Source: Cerioporus squamosus
Taxonomy: Eukaryota > Basidiomycota > Agaricomycetes > Polyporales > Polyporaceae
Direction: 5' to 3'
Assembly (NCBI GenBank): GCA_022592435.1
Contig: JABYQS010000060.1
Location: 62,001-126,000 of the forward strand
Length of the DNA: 64,000 nucleotides
Shown: piece by piece, positions 32,997-42,736 of the stretch
How positions within the stretch are numbered: the first letter of the stretch is position 1
Layout of the letters: the number at the start of each line of letters is the position of its first letter
Program-made: the position numbers and the translations under genes
Notes under the pieces: model-generated
What the model was told of the DNA's origin: nothing
What the model saw: only the letters and a program-made list of their open reading frames with translations
The model's database searches: none

Positions 32997-34730
32997 ATGG
33001 CCGACATGGCGCATGACGTCGAACTACATACGCTGCCCGAGATCCTCGCGTCGTCCTCGAAGGAGACAGTCCCCTCGTCGCTGTCCTCGCCGGAAGCCGC
33101 GCCCTACATTGCCCATCTCACATCGCTGTCTCTGCCGGAGCTTGAGGCAGAGCCTACTGAGCTCGCCTCGTCGTCCGCCCAACTCACAAATGCGCTCACA
33201 ACGCTATGCTACACGTCATACCCGACATTTCTCTCCCTGCATACAACGACATCCACGCTCTCGTCCTCGCTCGATGCACTCTCCAATTCGCTCTCGTCTT
33301 TGCTATCCACTCTTCCGGCTCTCGAATCCAGCGCACGAACATTCGCACAGGATTCCCGCACCCTCCTCTCCTCGCGCCGGAAAGCGGCGCTGGTCCTTGA
33401 GAACCATGACAAGCTACACGACGTCCTCTCTCTCCCTATGCTCCTCGAAACCTCAGTGCGCAACCATAACTACGCCGACGCGCTTCTCCTGGCGCAGCAT
33501 GCGTCGACTCTTGCCGCACGCTTCCCCAACAACCCTTTGGTGCAATCAGTGAAGGCGGATTGCGACGCGCGGGTACACTCCATGCTGGCCCAGCTTCTCC
33601 GGATACTCCATGAACAGGCCAAGCTCCCCGCGCTATTCCGTGCGGTCGGCTTCCTGCGCAAGATGGACGTTCTATCGGAGCAAGAACTCGCGCTCGCGTT
33701 TCTCTCAGGGCGGAGTGCTTATCTGGAAGGATCGCTGCGCGCGGTGGAGGTAGAGAGGAAGGGCGTTGATGGAGAAGGGAGCGTCGAGCGAGAGCGCGAG
33801 GCTCAGGCGCGGTATCTCAAGAGGTATGTCGATGCCTGGCGAGAAGGCGTCCACGACGTTGTCACCCAATATACAACTATCTTCCTCGACCGCCCCCAAG
33901 GCGCGGAGCTTGCCGCGTCCGAGCTGCACGTCCTGCTCACAACCTTCACGACCCTCCATGTCCGGCGACTGCTCGACCTGCTGCGCGAAACCCTGCCACT
34001 GGTTGCCGATCCTTCCCTCCTCACATCTCTCCTCACGCAGCTGACGTACTGCGCCACATCGTTCGCCAGGGTGGGCATGGACTTCCGCGCCGCTCTCGCG
34101 CCTTTGTTTGTCGCCGCGGTACGCAAAGGCGTGACGCGCGAGTTCGAGCAGGCGACCGAGGCGTGGTGTCGCGCCATCGACTCCGAGGACGCCTCGAAGT
34201 CGCGCTCCAAGAGCTTGCGCAAGAAGCCATCGCAATTCCTCCTCGCACCTGCACTAGCCTCATCTCCCCCTCTACCGACCGACGCCCAGCTATCTGCTAT
34301 TGCATCCGCCGCGGCGAACGCCCCTCCGACCATCCTCGTCTCATATCCACCACTCGCGCTCTATACCAACGCTCTCCTCACCGCGCTGAATGGTCTCCGA
34401 TTACTCGCCCCCGCGCAGCTTCTCGGCGATCTGCTGGTCGTGCTCGAGCGGTCACTCGCTCATGGCGCCATCATGCTACTTGTATGCGCACGTTCAGCAT
34501 CGGACGAGCGAGCTAACGGGAGCTTGAACGATGAAGATGCGAAACGCGAGGAGGACGCGGTGCGAGCTGCGGGCACGGTGTACATCAAGATCTTTGTGCC
34601 GTTTATGAGACGGGCGCTGGTGGAGGGAGTGTATGGTGTGAAGATGGACGAAGAGGGGATGAAAGTTGGTGAAGATCTCGCGGGGGTGCTGAGGGAATGG
34701 GACGAGTGGCTAGAGAGTGCGCACAGGTGA
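32997..34730 (+). CDS. COG8: Conserved oligomeric Golgi complex subunit 8 (Dor1-like)
   Basis: One exon, 577 residues, starting at the ATG of MADMAHDVELHTLPEIL. Family features: YIAHLTSLSLPELEAEP, TSYPTFLSLHTTTSTLSSSLDALS, a Ser-rich helical coil, RRKAALVLENHDKLHDVLSLPMLLETSVRNHNYADALLL (quoted in part), and VGFLRKMDVLSEQELALAFLSGR. The protein belongs to lobe B of the COG tether, which retrieves Golgi glycosyltransferases by retrograde vesicles. The frame is open further upstream to 32793, but this ATG fits the family start. It lacks introns, unlike nearly all its neighbours. Confidence 0.88.
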   Translation: MADMAHDVELHTLPEILASSSKETVPSSLSSPEAAPYIAHLTSLSLPELEAEPTELASSSAQLTNALTTLCYTSYPTFLSLHTTTSTLSSSLDALSNSLSSLLSTLPALESSARTFAQDSRTLLSSRRKAALVLENHDKLHDVLSLPMLLETSVRNHNYADALLLAQHASTLAARFPNNPLVQSVKADCDARVHSMLAQLLRILHEQAKLPALFRAVGFLRKMDVLSEQELALAFLSGRSAYLEGSLRAVEVERKGVDGEGSVEREREAQARYLKRYVDAWREGVHDVVTQYTTIFLDRPQGAELAASELHVLLTTFTTLHVRRLLDLLRETLPLVADPSLLTSLLTQLTYCATSFARVGMDFRAALAPLFVAAVRKGVTREFEQATEAWCRAIDSEDASKSRSKSLRKKPSQFLLAPALASSPPLPTDAQLSAIASAAANAPPTILVSYPPLALYTNALLTALNGLRLLAPAQLLGDLLVVLERSLAHGAIMLLVCARSASDERANGSLNDEDAKREEDAVRAAGTVYIKIFVPFMRRALVEGVYGVKMDEEGMKVGEDLAGVLREWDEWLESAHR

Positions 34731-35184
34731 TGGCACACACCATTGTCCTGGTGAGTGCAAGTCCTATGTCCTCGCTGCGTCGTTGACACGACTTCATCTC
34801 AAGGTTAGCTTCCACGCGCTTCCACATGACATGTGCACCCGCTGCTTGCTGGCGCCCTTGGGCACTCGCTTCAGCTACCAACCGCACCACAGAGCCGTGG
34901 GCCTTGTCATGGTGAAGACGTTGCTCGAGAGCACCCACCACGGCGTTGTCCTGAGAGCGGTATGGGCCGTTTGCAGATCTTCGCACAAATAGGTCAACAT
35001 TCGCGTGGGGCAGTATAGTTACATCGTGAGTGGAGCTGATACCATACAATTCGGAGAGCACATAACAACGAGAGCATGCATGTACACACAAGGTCCAGCC
35101 TACCAGCGAGCGTCCCCGTCGCCCACATAACGTTGACATCTTCCACTGCGCAATGCAGAGGCACACCTTCGCGAGTCATCAAGC
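34731..35184. other. No gene seen; 3' regions of two convergent genes
   Basis: Only short ORFs. COG8 ends at 34730 and the minus-strand gene ends at 35185. Confidence 0.5.
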
Positions 35185-35920
35185 TCAGCCCCGCATAGAG
35201 CCCGCGACGCCGCGACGACTGGGTGTGCCGGAGTTGCTGCCGGACGACCAGGTCTTGCTCAAGGGAGTCTTGCGCGCCGGGGAGATGGACGACGAATCGT
35301 TGTCACGCCAGCCCTCGGCGGAGTCGCGGTACCTCTGCATGAGGGCCTGGAAATCGCGCTTCGGCGACCGGCCTGAGAGGTACGGACCCAGGATGGACGA
35401 GTAGTCCTGTGGTTCCAGTCAGCAACCACCCTGGGGTCCAAGGTCAACATTCGGGACGTGCGGCTCACCGAGGGGTGGTACGCGCTGCTCTTGGTCTTGA
35501 GCGGCGTGCGCCCGTTCGCAGCGGTGCGGTACTTCTTCCCGAGCTTCGCGAGTTTCGGCCGGTACGCGCGGTAGCGGTACTTGATCGTCTGCGTCGGGGA
35601 CGGCGGGAGCGTGAAGGGGTCGTCCGTGGACATCTCGCCGTAGCCCGTCAGCGTGTACTCGTCGTCCGAGTCCGCCCCCTTGTCCTCGCCCGCGCCACCC
35701 TTTCCGGCGCCCATATCGACGTCGAAGTCACGACCGCGATCGCGGAAGGACGTGGTGGTTGGCGAGGGCAGCCCATCCGCGATCGCTCCGGACTTGTCAT
35801 AGAACGAGCCGGTGAGGGTAGCCGTGCGGCGAATCTGGTTCTGGGTGTGCAGATGGTGCGCCGTCAGAGTGGTCGCGCGTTGTTGTGGTGGTTGCAACAT
35901 ACCTTACGATGAGGAGGCAT
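35185..35920 (-). CDS. Conserved-looking hypothetical protein, 203 residues
   Basis: Exons 35903-35920, 35469-35840 and 35185-35406 close to 203 residues. Both introns are 62 bases with GT/AG ends. The first exon codes only six residues (MPPHRK). The protein has an acidic stretch (DSDDEYTLTGYGEM), a Pro-rich turn, a strongly basic core (YRYRAYRPKLAKLGKKYR), then SSAYHPSDYSSILGPYLSGRSPKRDFQALMQRYRD (quoted in part) and a Ser-rich end. No domain is recognised. The basic core and length suggest a small nuclear or ribosome-related protein, but this is a guess. Confidence 0.65.
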
Positions 35921-36342
35921 GGTTGTCTGCGAGAGAAGGTCTGTATGTGCGAGTGGGAGAGAGGAGACGTCCAACTCGTGCCTATTATGCAGGGCGCAGC
36001 ACTGAAGCACGCATTGGCCCGCGTGCGCGGGCACGCAGCTCTGCCGGGCCAAAGCCACACGAGTGCCACAAACGCGCCTTGCGCCACTACCAACGAACGG
36101 AACAAATGTCCGTACAGAAAGGTGACTCTACAGTATCATGAACGCCAGTTGTAGGTTGACAAAGGGTTCCGAAGGGTATATGTCACTGTGCGAAGTCTCA
36201 CAGTACAACCGCAACGAAACCCCGATGGTCAGACTGTAGAAAGACCTCGCAATTCCAAAGGGCCCAGACAACGAAGGCCCAGACGAGGTGCGTCAGTACT
36301 GATGCCACGGCAGCATCGCGCTACAATACCGTTTCGCGAGAC

Positions 36343-36477
36343 TTATTCCGGGTCGACGAGCTGGGCGGAGACGACCTCGATCGCCTCGTAGTGGTTTCCG
36401 TATCCAGGGTTGCACAACAAGATGGTGTAGCACCGGGCTTCGCAGTCCCCGCTGCCGCAGAGGTACAGCACGTTGCG
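36343..36477 (-). pseudogene. Possible remnant or terminal exon of a small Cys-rich secreted protein
   Basis: A 44-codon frame ends at a TAA (36343-36345) and reads YLCGSGDCEARCYTILLCNPGYGNH. The Cys spacing resembles basidiomycete small secreted proteins. A TGA sits directly upstream and no acceptor lies between, so it is either an exon starting inside the frame (AG near 36455) or a relic. Nothing else is seen in 35921-37075. Confidence 0.25.
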
Positions 36478-37075
36478 TCAGAGCCCCGTTTTAGAACTGT
36501 CGCTGTGACTCCTAGAGATGGAGATTGGTTGGGAGAGGAGAGAGGCCCAGGAAGCGGGTTTGTGAGGGTCGTAACGGCGAGAGGTTAGTGTCAATACCTT
36601 CTGCAGAGTCTCAATGCTTACTCTAGGTTCTAGTGGGCTTGGAATACGCTGGTACTGTCATCTGCTCTCATGTATTCGTTACGGGTTGGGGTCCGGGCTT
36701 GAGATCGACGACAGGTATATTACCACCTTGACAGGGAACCTAAGAGTCTTCGTGAGCGCGAAGAACGCTAGAGTGACTGCTAGAACGAACCAGACTGCAG
36801 AACAGGGTGCTGACGAGTCCTGGCGTGGCGAGCCCACTACTCAACAGTTCACGGCCTCGGTCGAACCGAGAGGTCGTCGGTCAGGCCCAGGTACACATAC
36901 GCCGAAAAAAAGAGATACATAAGTGCATTCGAATACAATCGCGATGACTTCTGCCGAATATATCATACATTTCAACGCTTTCCTAAGGCTGGTGACTCTG
37001 AACAGGGAACGAGTATGAGTATCATGTCCCACGTCGAGTAACAAGGGATGATATACATACGTGGACCAACGAGGG

Positions 37076-37489
37076 CTAGACGTTGAATGTCCCGAACTGG
37101 TGGAACGTCGCGCCTATGATGTTGTAGCAAATACCCTGCTGGGGTATCGCAAGCCAATTGGTGCAGTTATCAGGCGCGATGTCGACCACTCCGGGGTTGA
37201 ACCACCCGATGGGGTCGAGGAGCTCGACGGAGATGAACGGACCCGCCCAATAGCAGTTGCTCGTCCCTAGGTTGGTAGCGAGCCAACTAGTGCATGATGC
37301 GCAATTAGCGGCCTGGCACGTGAGGATTTGGGGATTAGTCGCATCCGCGACGGGGGCACCGCCGACGACAGATGCGAGAAGACTTGACTCGGCATGCTCA
37401 AGGTAAACGGAGCCCCTCGAATCCTCGACTGGAGCTGGAACAGCGGCGGCCGCAAGAGAAAGTGCGAGGACGATAGAGGAGTAGAACAT
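37076..37489 (-). CDS. Small secreted cysteine-rich protein, 137 residues
   Basis: A single-exon ORF with a clear signal peptide: MFYSSIVLALSLAAAAVPA, likely cut after residue 17-20. The mature part has six cysteines (LTCQAANCASC, SNCYW, DNCTNW, QGICYN), which could form three disulfides, and two N-glycosylation sequons (NCT and another nearby). Such proteins are common in wood-decay and mycorrhizal basidiomycetes. No enzymatic motif is present and the function is unknown. A TATA-like box lies about 85 bases before the ATG. Confidence 0.7.
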   Translation of the reverse strand: MFYSSIVLALSLAAAAVPAPVEDSRGSVYLEHAESSLLASVVGGAPVADATNPQILTCQAANCASCTSWLATNLGTSNCYWAGPFISVELLDPIGWFNPGVVDIAPDNCTNWLAIPQQGICYNIIGATFHQFGTFNV

Positions 37490-37571
37490 CGTCGGTCGTG
37501 GGTAGGTCGATGTGCGTTAGGGACTCGCGTTGATATGTTTGCAAGTGGAAGATGGTCGTGTCATGTTAAAG

Positions 37572-37580
37572 TGTATATAG
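37572..37580 (-). promoter_or_regulatory. TATA-like element of the secreted protein gene
   Basis: CTATATACA on the minus strand, about 85 bases upstream of the ATG at 37489. Confidence 0.4.
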
Positions 37581-38224
37581 CTGACCAAATGCACATGGAA
37601 TTGGATTTCCTTGGCAGTTGACAGTCATACAGAGACCGTGGCCAGACCTGTCGTTATGCGGGAGGATCAATGAGAGACTCCAGAACGGTGTACGAGGAGA
37701 GGACTTGCCTAGAGAATGTCATTTCCATCTGACATGGCGGAGGTCATACACGTCGAGCCTTGAACCATTGAGCTGGATGTCGGGTGCATCGGGGCCGAAG
37801 GGGGATACCAGCTTTCTGTCCGTTGACTCAAAACATGGACTATATTCAAAGACGAGAGAACTGCTGCGTGAGTAAACCTGGTCCAGATGTTGGTGGAAGA
37901 ATAAGTGACTAAGCTGCTACGCAGACATGACAGACCGCTCACCATGTGCACATCAGGCCAGCCAGCCTTCTCGTGTTCCGAAAGGCAATCGCCGTCAACT
38001 TCAGACACTTCAGGCGACGCGATATGGCAACGTTTCGGCACGTATGCACCCGTACGCCTGTATATGGTTGGATGAAAGAAGTGTCCCAGCCTCGAGGTAT
38101 TTTCTAAGGACGCGCGCTCCGTTTCTTACCGTTACGTGTCGAGGTACGCAGTATCGGCGATCACATCGTGATTGAGGACGTCCTCATCCTCTCCTCAGCG
38201 TAAGGAGAACGCAAGGTGAACCGG
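37581..38224. other. No gene seen
   Basis: About 640 bases with only short, unconvincing ORFs between divergent genes. Confidence 0.45.
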
Positions 38225-38992
38225 ATGATCGAGTATGCTCACATACAGTATATATGGCGCACCATTCGGTACCGGACCCGCTACCCTACCAAGATGATGC
38301 GACTGCGACTTGGGAACCAGTCCGGCCACGCCTGCGACGATACGACGATCCCGGCGGACATCATCGACATATACGCCCGATGGTCGAAGTACGACGGAGC
38401 GTACCCCATGACCCCAGAGGAGTTCATCCGCAAGACGCACGTCTACTCAGTCACAATCCCGCCGAGCGCGCCACTTGCTATCGGGAAGCGAGTCAGGGTC
38501 CTCGCGATGTCACCCGCACGCTATCGCTCCCCAGATGCGGAGGTGGACGTGTACGAATCATACGATGCACACGTCGTAGGGCGCATCAGGAAGGTATTGG
38601 GCTGGAAGGGGAACTTGGTCGCGCTGGAAGTCGACAACGAGTGCAGGGTGAGCGCCGTGCGCAAGGCACGATTGGAGATCCCGTACCTTCCGGGCGTGAC
38701 CGTCGCTCCGCTGGAGAACCTACGGGAGGGAAAAGGGCCGAAGGATGCGCAGATGGAGGACCTCGACCTGGACGTGAGAGCGCAACCGCCGCCACAACTC
38801 TGGGCATGCAAGGCAGGAGAGTGCGTGCTGCGCGCTACGTCTATGCCTGGAGGTGTCATATATGACGAATTCTGGCTGAGCGGGAGCATCTACGCTGACG
38901 AGGAAAAGAAGAGGACGCGTAAGGCGAAGCAGCAGGAACCTGTGCGCAAGGGGAAGATGGCAGCCGTAGGATGGGCGATTGAGAAGAATTGA
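38225..38992 (+). CDS. Hypothetical protein, about 255 residues
   Basis: An open frame from the ATG at 38225 (MIEYAHIQYIW) to the stop at 38992. It is not recognised. The protein is basic near the N-terminus and has a mid-region with beta-like character (VTIPPSAPLAIGKRVRVLAMS, VGRIRKVLGWKGNLVALEV; each quoted in part). A possible short Cys pair (WACKAGEC) precedes a Lys-rich C-terminal tail (EKKRTRKAKQ). No membrane segment or signal peptide is seen. The frame is open slightly further upstream without an ATG, so a 5' exon may be missing. It may be a lineage-specific gene; codon use looks coding rather than random. Confidence 0.5.
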   Translation: MIEYAHIQYIWRTIRYRTRYPTKMMRLRLGNQSGHACDDTTIPADIIDIYARWSKYDGAYPMTPEEFIRKTHVYSVTIPPSAPLAIGKRVRVLAMSPARYRSPDAEVDVYESYDAHVVGRIRKVLGWKGNLVALEVDNECRVSAVRKARLEIPYLPGVTVAPLENLREGKGPKDAQMEDLDLDVRAQPPPQLWACKAGECVLRATSMPGGVIYDEFWLSGSIYADEEKKRTRKAKQQEPVRKGKMAAVGWAIEKN

Positions 38993-39173
38993 CTGGAGTA
39001 TTAAAGGAGACGACCGCGACCAATGTATCCACGTACATCCTTGGTAGCAGCTGGACTGCTATGGATACGATATTGTAAGACAGTCACTGGAAGAGGTGGG
39101 CGGTCTACGCACCGGCGACCATCCTGTAGTGCCCTGACGCCTAAGACCTGTGGACTTCAATCCCCAGATATAT

Positions 39174-41009
39174 CTAAAGGTATTTCCAGAGCTGCTCTTG
39201 CCTGCGAGCCAGCGCCATCGCAGGAACCATCCACGCAACCTCCTGCCAGCGGCCCCGCTGTCGGTGCAGATGGTCCACAGGAATACCGTCCTGTTCGAGT
39301 CCTTCCGCGTTGCCCGACCGTACAGGGCAGTAGCAATCGATCGATCTGAGAGCCGGGAACCACTGCGACAGCACAGCAGCGACCCCACCGACGTCCGCTT
39401 CCGCTATCAACGACGGTCCAACGTTCAGCCTCATCAGTGGACAGAAGACCGGACGCATCAGGCGCGTGCCATCCCCAGAATCGTCTGCGGCCTGAGTGGG
39501 GATCATCTCAAATATCCTGGGAGGTCTGCGTGCGAGCAGCGCGCTAACCTCCTGCGCGCGGATGTCCTCTAGGGGGATACTGAGAGTCTGGACGTTCCTG
39601 CAATGTTCCATGACTGACGCGAGTCCGGAGAGGGTAACTCGGGGGGCGGAAGACGTCACGGTATAGAACGGCCGACCAAGGTCGGCCATCCGGAGCTGTG
39701 GCCACGCGCGTACCAACTGCAGGAGGGTGTCATCGTCAAGCGCTGCATAATAGCGTCCCCAGTCTATCGTTATGCATTGTAACCGGTGGAGTGAGCAAAG
39801 CGGTATGAGGACGGGGGGAGGCAGTGGTAGTGGGGACCATGTGTGGTGGGTATACTCGACCGATCCGCGGAAACGGATGACCAACGACTCGAGGACCTCT
39901 GCAGACGGGTGGCCGGCAAGGGTGGTGAAGAGCGCATGACAGTCGTCCATCTTAGCGGGCGTGTTGAACTCCAGGGACACGGTGGTGAGCTGCTGTGAGC
40001 GGACCTTCGACAGCAAGGCCACAAACCACACCGTCGAGTCAACCATGATCTTCAGGGTACGAAGGGCAGGGAAGGACCCCTCAGATAGTTCAGGCACACC
40101 GGCGGGAAACTCCTCGGATTTGACCCCCAATGCGAGACTGTGCAGTTGACTGAAGCTAGCCAGGTAGGATAGAGTGCCAGAGGGTGTAGGGATGTTGTAG
40201 ATGATCTGGAAAGAGACGACGGAGGATAACTTGGGCACGGCCCCCGAAAATAACTGTGAAGCACGCAACGCGGGGTCCATTGAGCGAGGAACGGTGAGGT
40301 GGAAGACGCGTACATCGGACGTATGATGCGCGACGCCTGCGAACAAACCTGCCACCCAGCCCGCTGCCGGTTCCGCGATGGGGTCGTCTCTTGCGGGGCC
40401 CTCTTGGTCAAGGCCGTAGAAGTGATACTCCAGATGACGCAGATTATGGCTCAGGAAGATACGCATCGGTTCCACGGTAGATGTCTCGAAGTCGTACTTG
40501 ATGAGCGAGCGGAGATTTGGGAGGCACCCCGGTACCAGAACGCGTTCAAGCTCGAGCCATGCAAAGGGCGAAAGCAGGAACGTGGTGCGCCGAAGGGAGC
40601 GTGAGTCAACTGCTCGCACATAATGGGCATACGTATGAAACCTCGCCAGGTCCGAAGGTGCAAGCGTACGAGTGAAGGACTGGGGAGGACGTCGATCATA
40701 CAGCAGGACAGTGAGTGTCGATATGCGAGTGTGCTCAAGTGTGCTCACCATTGTCCGTATTGTCTTCACTGCTCTCCAGAACGGCCACTCCCGAGGCTGC
40801 GGCTCACTGACCTCCCATCTCAGCAACTCTCGAGGAAAGGTCAAAGCCGTGACCGCGAAACATGGTATCGTGTGCCATAGAGATTGAAGCGCAGCATCGG
40901 ATAGCAGTCGGCAGGTTGTGGCAACATCGAATAGAACTCCCCGCGGACAATGCACACAGATGCTTTGGATGATATTGGGAGGGAGGTCTGTCAAGGCCAC
41001 TGCAGCCAT
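39174..41009 (-). CDS. F-box/leucine-rich-repeat protein, 611 residues
   Basis: A single-exon ORF starting MAAVALTDLPPNIIQSICVH, a classical F-box start (LPPxIIxxI), with C-x-LSDAALQSLWHTI completing the domain within about 60 residues. After it come many leucine-rich segments over residues 150-560, for example LPNLRSLIKYD, NLRHLEYHFY, QLHSLALGV, LRTLKIMVD, QLTTVSLEF, LQCITIDW and NVQTLSIPL. The layout is that of basidiomycete F-box/LRR adaptors of SCF ubiquitin ligases. It is not closely related to the shorter F-box-like family elsewhere in the window. Intact; substrate unknown. Confidence 0.82.
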   Translation of the reverse strand: MAAVALTDLPPNIIQSICVHCPRGVLFDVATTCRLLSDAALQSLWHTIPCFAVTALTFPRELLRWEVSEPQPREWPFWRAVKTIRTMVSTLEHTRISTLTVLLYDRRPPQSFTRTLAPSDLARFHTYAHYVRAVDSRSLRRTTFLLSPFAWLELERVLVPGCLPNLRSLIKYDFETSTVEPMRIFLSHNLRHLEYHFYGLDQEGPARDDPIAEPAAGWVAGLFAGVAHHTSDVRVFHLTVPRSMDPALRASQLFSGAVPKLSSVVSFQIIYNIPTPSGTLSYLASFSQLHSLALGVKSEEFPAGVPELSEGSFPALRTLKIMVDSTVWFVALLSKVRSQQLTTVSLEFNTPAKMDDCHALFTTLAGHPSAEVLESLVIRFRGSVEYTHHTWSPLPLPPPVLIPLCSLHRLQCITIDWGRYYAALDDDTLLQLVRAWPQLRMADLGRPFYTVTSSAPRVTLSGLASVMEHCRNVQTLSIPLEDIRAQEVSALLARRPPRIFEMIPTQAADDSGDGTRLMRPVFCPLMRLNVGPSLIAEADVGGVAAVLSQWFPALRSIDCYCPVRSGNAEGLEQDGIPVDHLHRQRGRWQEVAWMVPAMALARRQEQLWKYL

Positions 41010-41332
41010 AGCATTAGCAAGAGAAGGGAGGAGATAAGAGATTCTGTTGTCATGTAAGTATGTACGTACTGGACGAAGACTACTTATCTTGCATCAAGTA
41101 CGCAGCGAGATTATTAGCTTCAGTTATGTAAGCAGAATAACCACGCGGATTGCCTGGATGCTCAGCGCTCAGCGCTCAGGCCTAGGCTCAGGCTGGGCCT
41201 CCAACTTGAAGCTGGAGGAGCGTTGAGCTCCCTTTCATCCCGTCCTGGGCGCGAACTTATATGATGACTCCTGCAAGACTAGTATACACGTTTGACACAA
41301 CTTCTCGATATCGTACAACACTCATACTTGCT
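41010..41332. other. No gene seen
   Basis: Contains the short direct repeat CTCAGCGCTCAGCGCTCAGG near 41160; otherwise plain intergenic sequence. Confidence 0.4.
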
Positions 41333-42354
41333 TTACCGGCGCATATACTGACCAACAGTCGGGATGGCCTTGATCCCGACGAGGATGGAAGTCGCCAAGG
41401 ATGTCCACCCCAAACGCATAGGCCACGGACCTGCGCCGTAGACACCAGCCTGTCCGACTGCGATGGCAACGAGGTCGTAGAGCAGAACAGATCCGAATAG
41501 CGGTGACGAACTCATGGCGCCTACCGGGAAGAGGATGTAGGTGAGTGCCTGGACGAGGGCGGACGGAGGGGCACGGTATCGCTACAGAGAATGTCATGAG
41601 TTGGTCGAATAGTAGCACAAGCTGTGTTTCCAACTCACGAGAAATACCCCACCGTTATCAATGAAGTCGAGAACGCCGATCCCCGCGAACGTCTTCGCCA
41701 CAAGATGGGTGAGGCGATGAATCATGGGACTCGTCGGAGTGAGCGGGGGCAGGGCAGCCACCGCGGCGAGTTGAGCGACAGTGTTGATGGTGACGAGAAC
41801 CTGCGACGCGGTGAAGTCCTCCCGCAGCCAGAAGAAGAGCCAGCCAGCTACGTGCCTGCACGTCAGCGTTCCGACTCGCGAGACTCCTCAACAGACTGTA
41901 CATACCGATGCAGATGTTGCCCAACGCATACACCGGCGCATAGTTAAGCGCGGCCTTCCAAGCACGTCCTTCGTCCTTGTCTTCTGTAGGTCGTAGCAGA
42001 GACTGTTCCTGGTTGGTGGGCGTCGGTGGCGATGGCTTCCCCGGTACCTTCGCGTAACCGTTGGGAGGGTCGTGCGTGAAGAGCTTTCGAATCCATGCGA
42101 GCTGGATGACAACTTGTCCAGAGAAGAACGCTGCGATGAACCACGGATTGGGCGAGAAGGCGAAATGGTTCTGCATCGGCGCATACATCAGTTCTCAAAC
42201 CCTCTCAAAATTGATCAGTGTATGCGCGATGACATACCGCTTCCGCGACGTCCTTCATATTAGGAGTAGTGATCATGCCGTAGGTCTGCACGCCGAAGTT
42301 GACGAGGAAGGAGCCGACGGTGAGCATGCGCGCGCGGGAGACCTCGTTGCCCAT
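41333..42354 (-). CDS. Multi-pass membrane protein, 279 residues
   Basis: Exons 42238-42354, 41906-42170, 41639-41847 and 41333-41581 close to 279 residues; introns are 57-67 bases with GT/AG ends. The start is MGNEVSRARMLTVGS. About six hydrophobic helices are visible: MLTVGSFLVNFGVQTYGMI, WFIAAFFSGQVVIQLAWI, ALNYAPVYALGNICIAGWLFFW (in part), VLVTINTVAQLAAVAAL, LVQALTYILFPVGAM and VLLYDLVAIAVGQAGVY. A loop PSPPTPTNQEQSLL is hydrophilic. The architecture recalls fungal DUF1774-type membrane proteins, but I cannot confirm the family. A good TATA box lies about 80 bases before the ATG, which supports this start. Confidence 0.7.
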
Positions 42355-42432
42355 GTTGGAGACGATGAAGACGACAAGCTGTGGTATGGGGAAGGTGGGA
42401 GTAGGAAGGAAGCGACGTTGCCCCTCCGTCGC

Positions 42433-42441
42433 GTATATATA
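42433..42441 (-). promoter_or_regulatory. TATA box of the membrane protein gene
   Basis: TATATATAC on the minus strand, 80 bases upstream of the ATG at 42354. Confidence 0.45.
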
Positions 42442-42736
42442 CTGTAAGGCGGACAGTGATGCGAAGCATGGCAGACATCGACGCGTGATGTCATACTTGA
42501 GCAGGATCCTCCGATCGCGAGCCCTCCCCTTGCGCGCGCGATCGTTAAGTCCATTTGCAGACAGACTACAAATACATACATAGACCTTGATATGACAACT
42601 AGATAGCCTGTTACGACGTATGTCAGCAACTGTGAGGTCGTGAACAATCCAACGTTACTTACTTGCCTTACATCCCGTCCCCAGCGGGTTAGCATTAGTG
42701 TTACATCGAAGTGAACAGGTATCAACATTTCAACAT

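Noticed and set aside
33209..34333. Long minus-strand ORFs opposite COG8
   Set aside because: They are antisense shadows of a GC-rich coding exon; no splice structure or similarity.
41333..42354. Naming the membrane protein as DUF1774 with certainty
   Set aside because: The helix layout is similar, but no diagnostic motif could be confirmed by eye.
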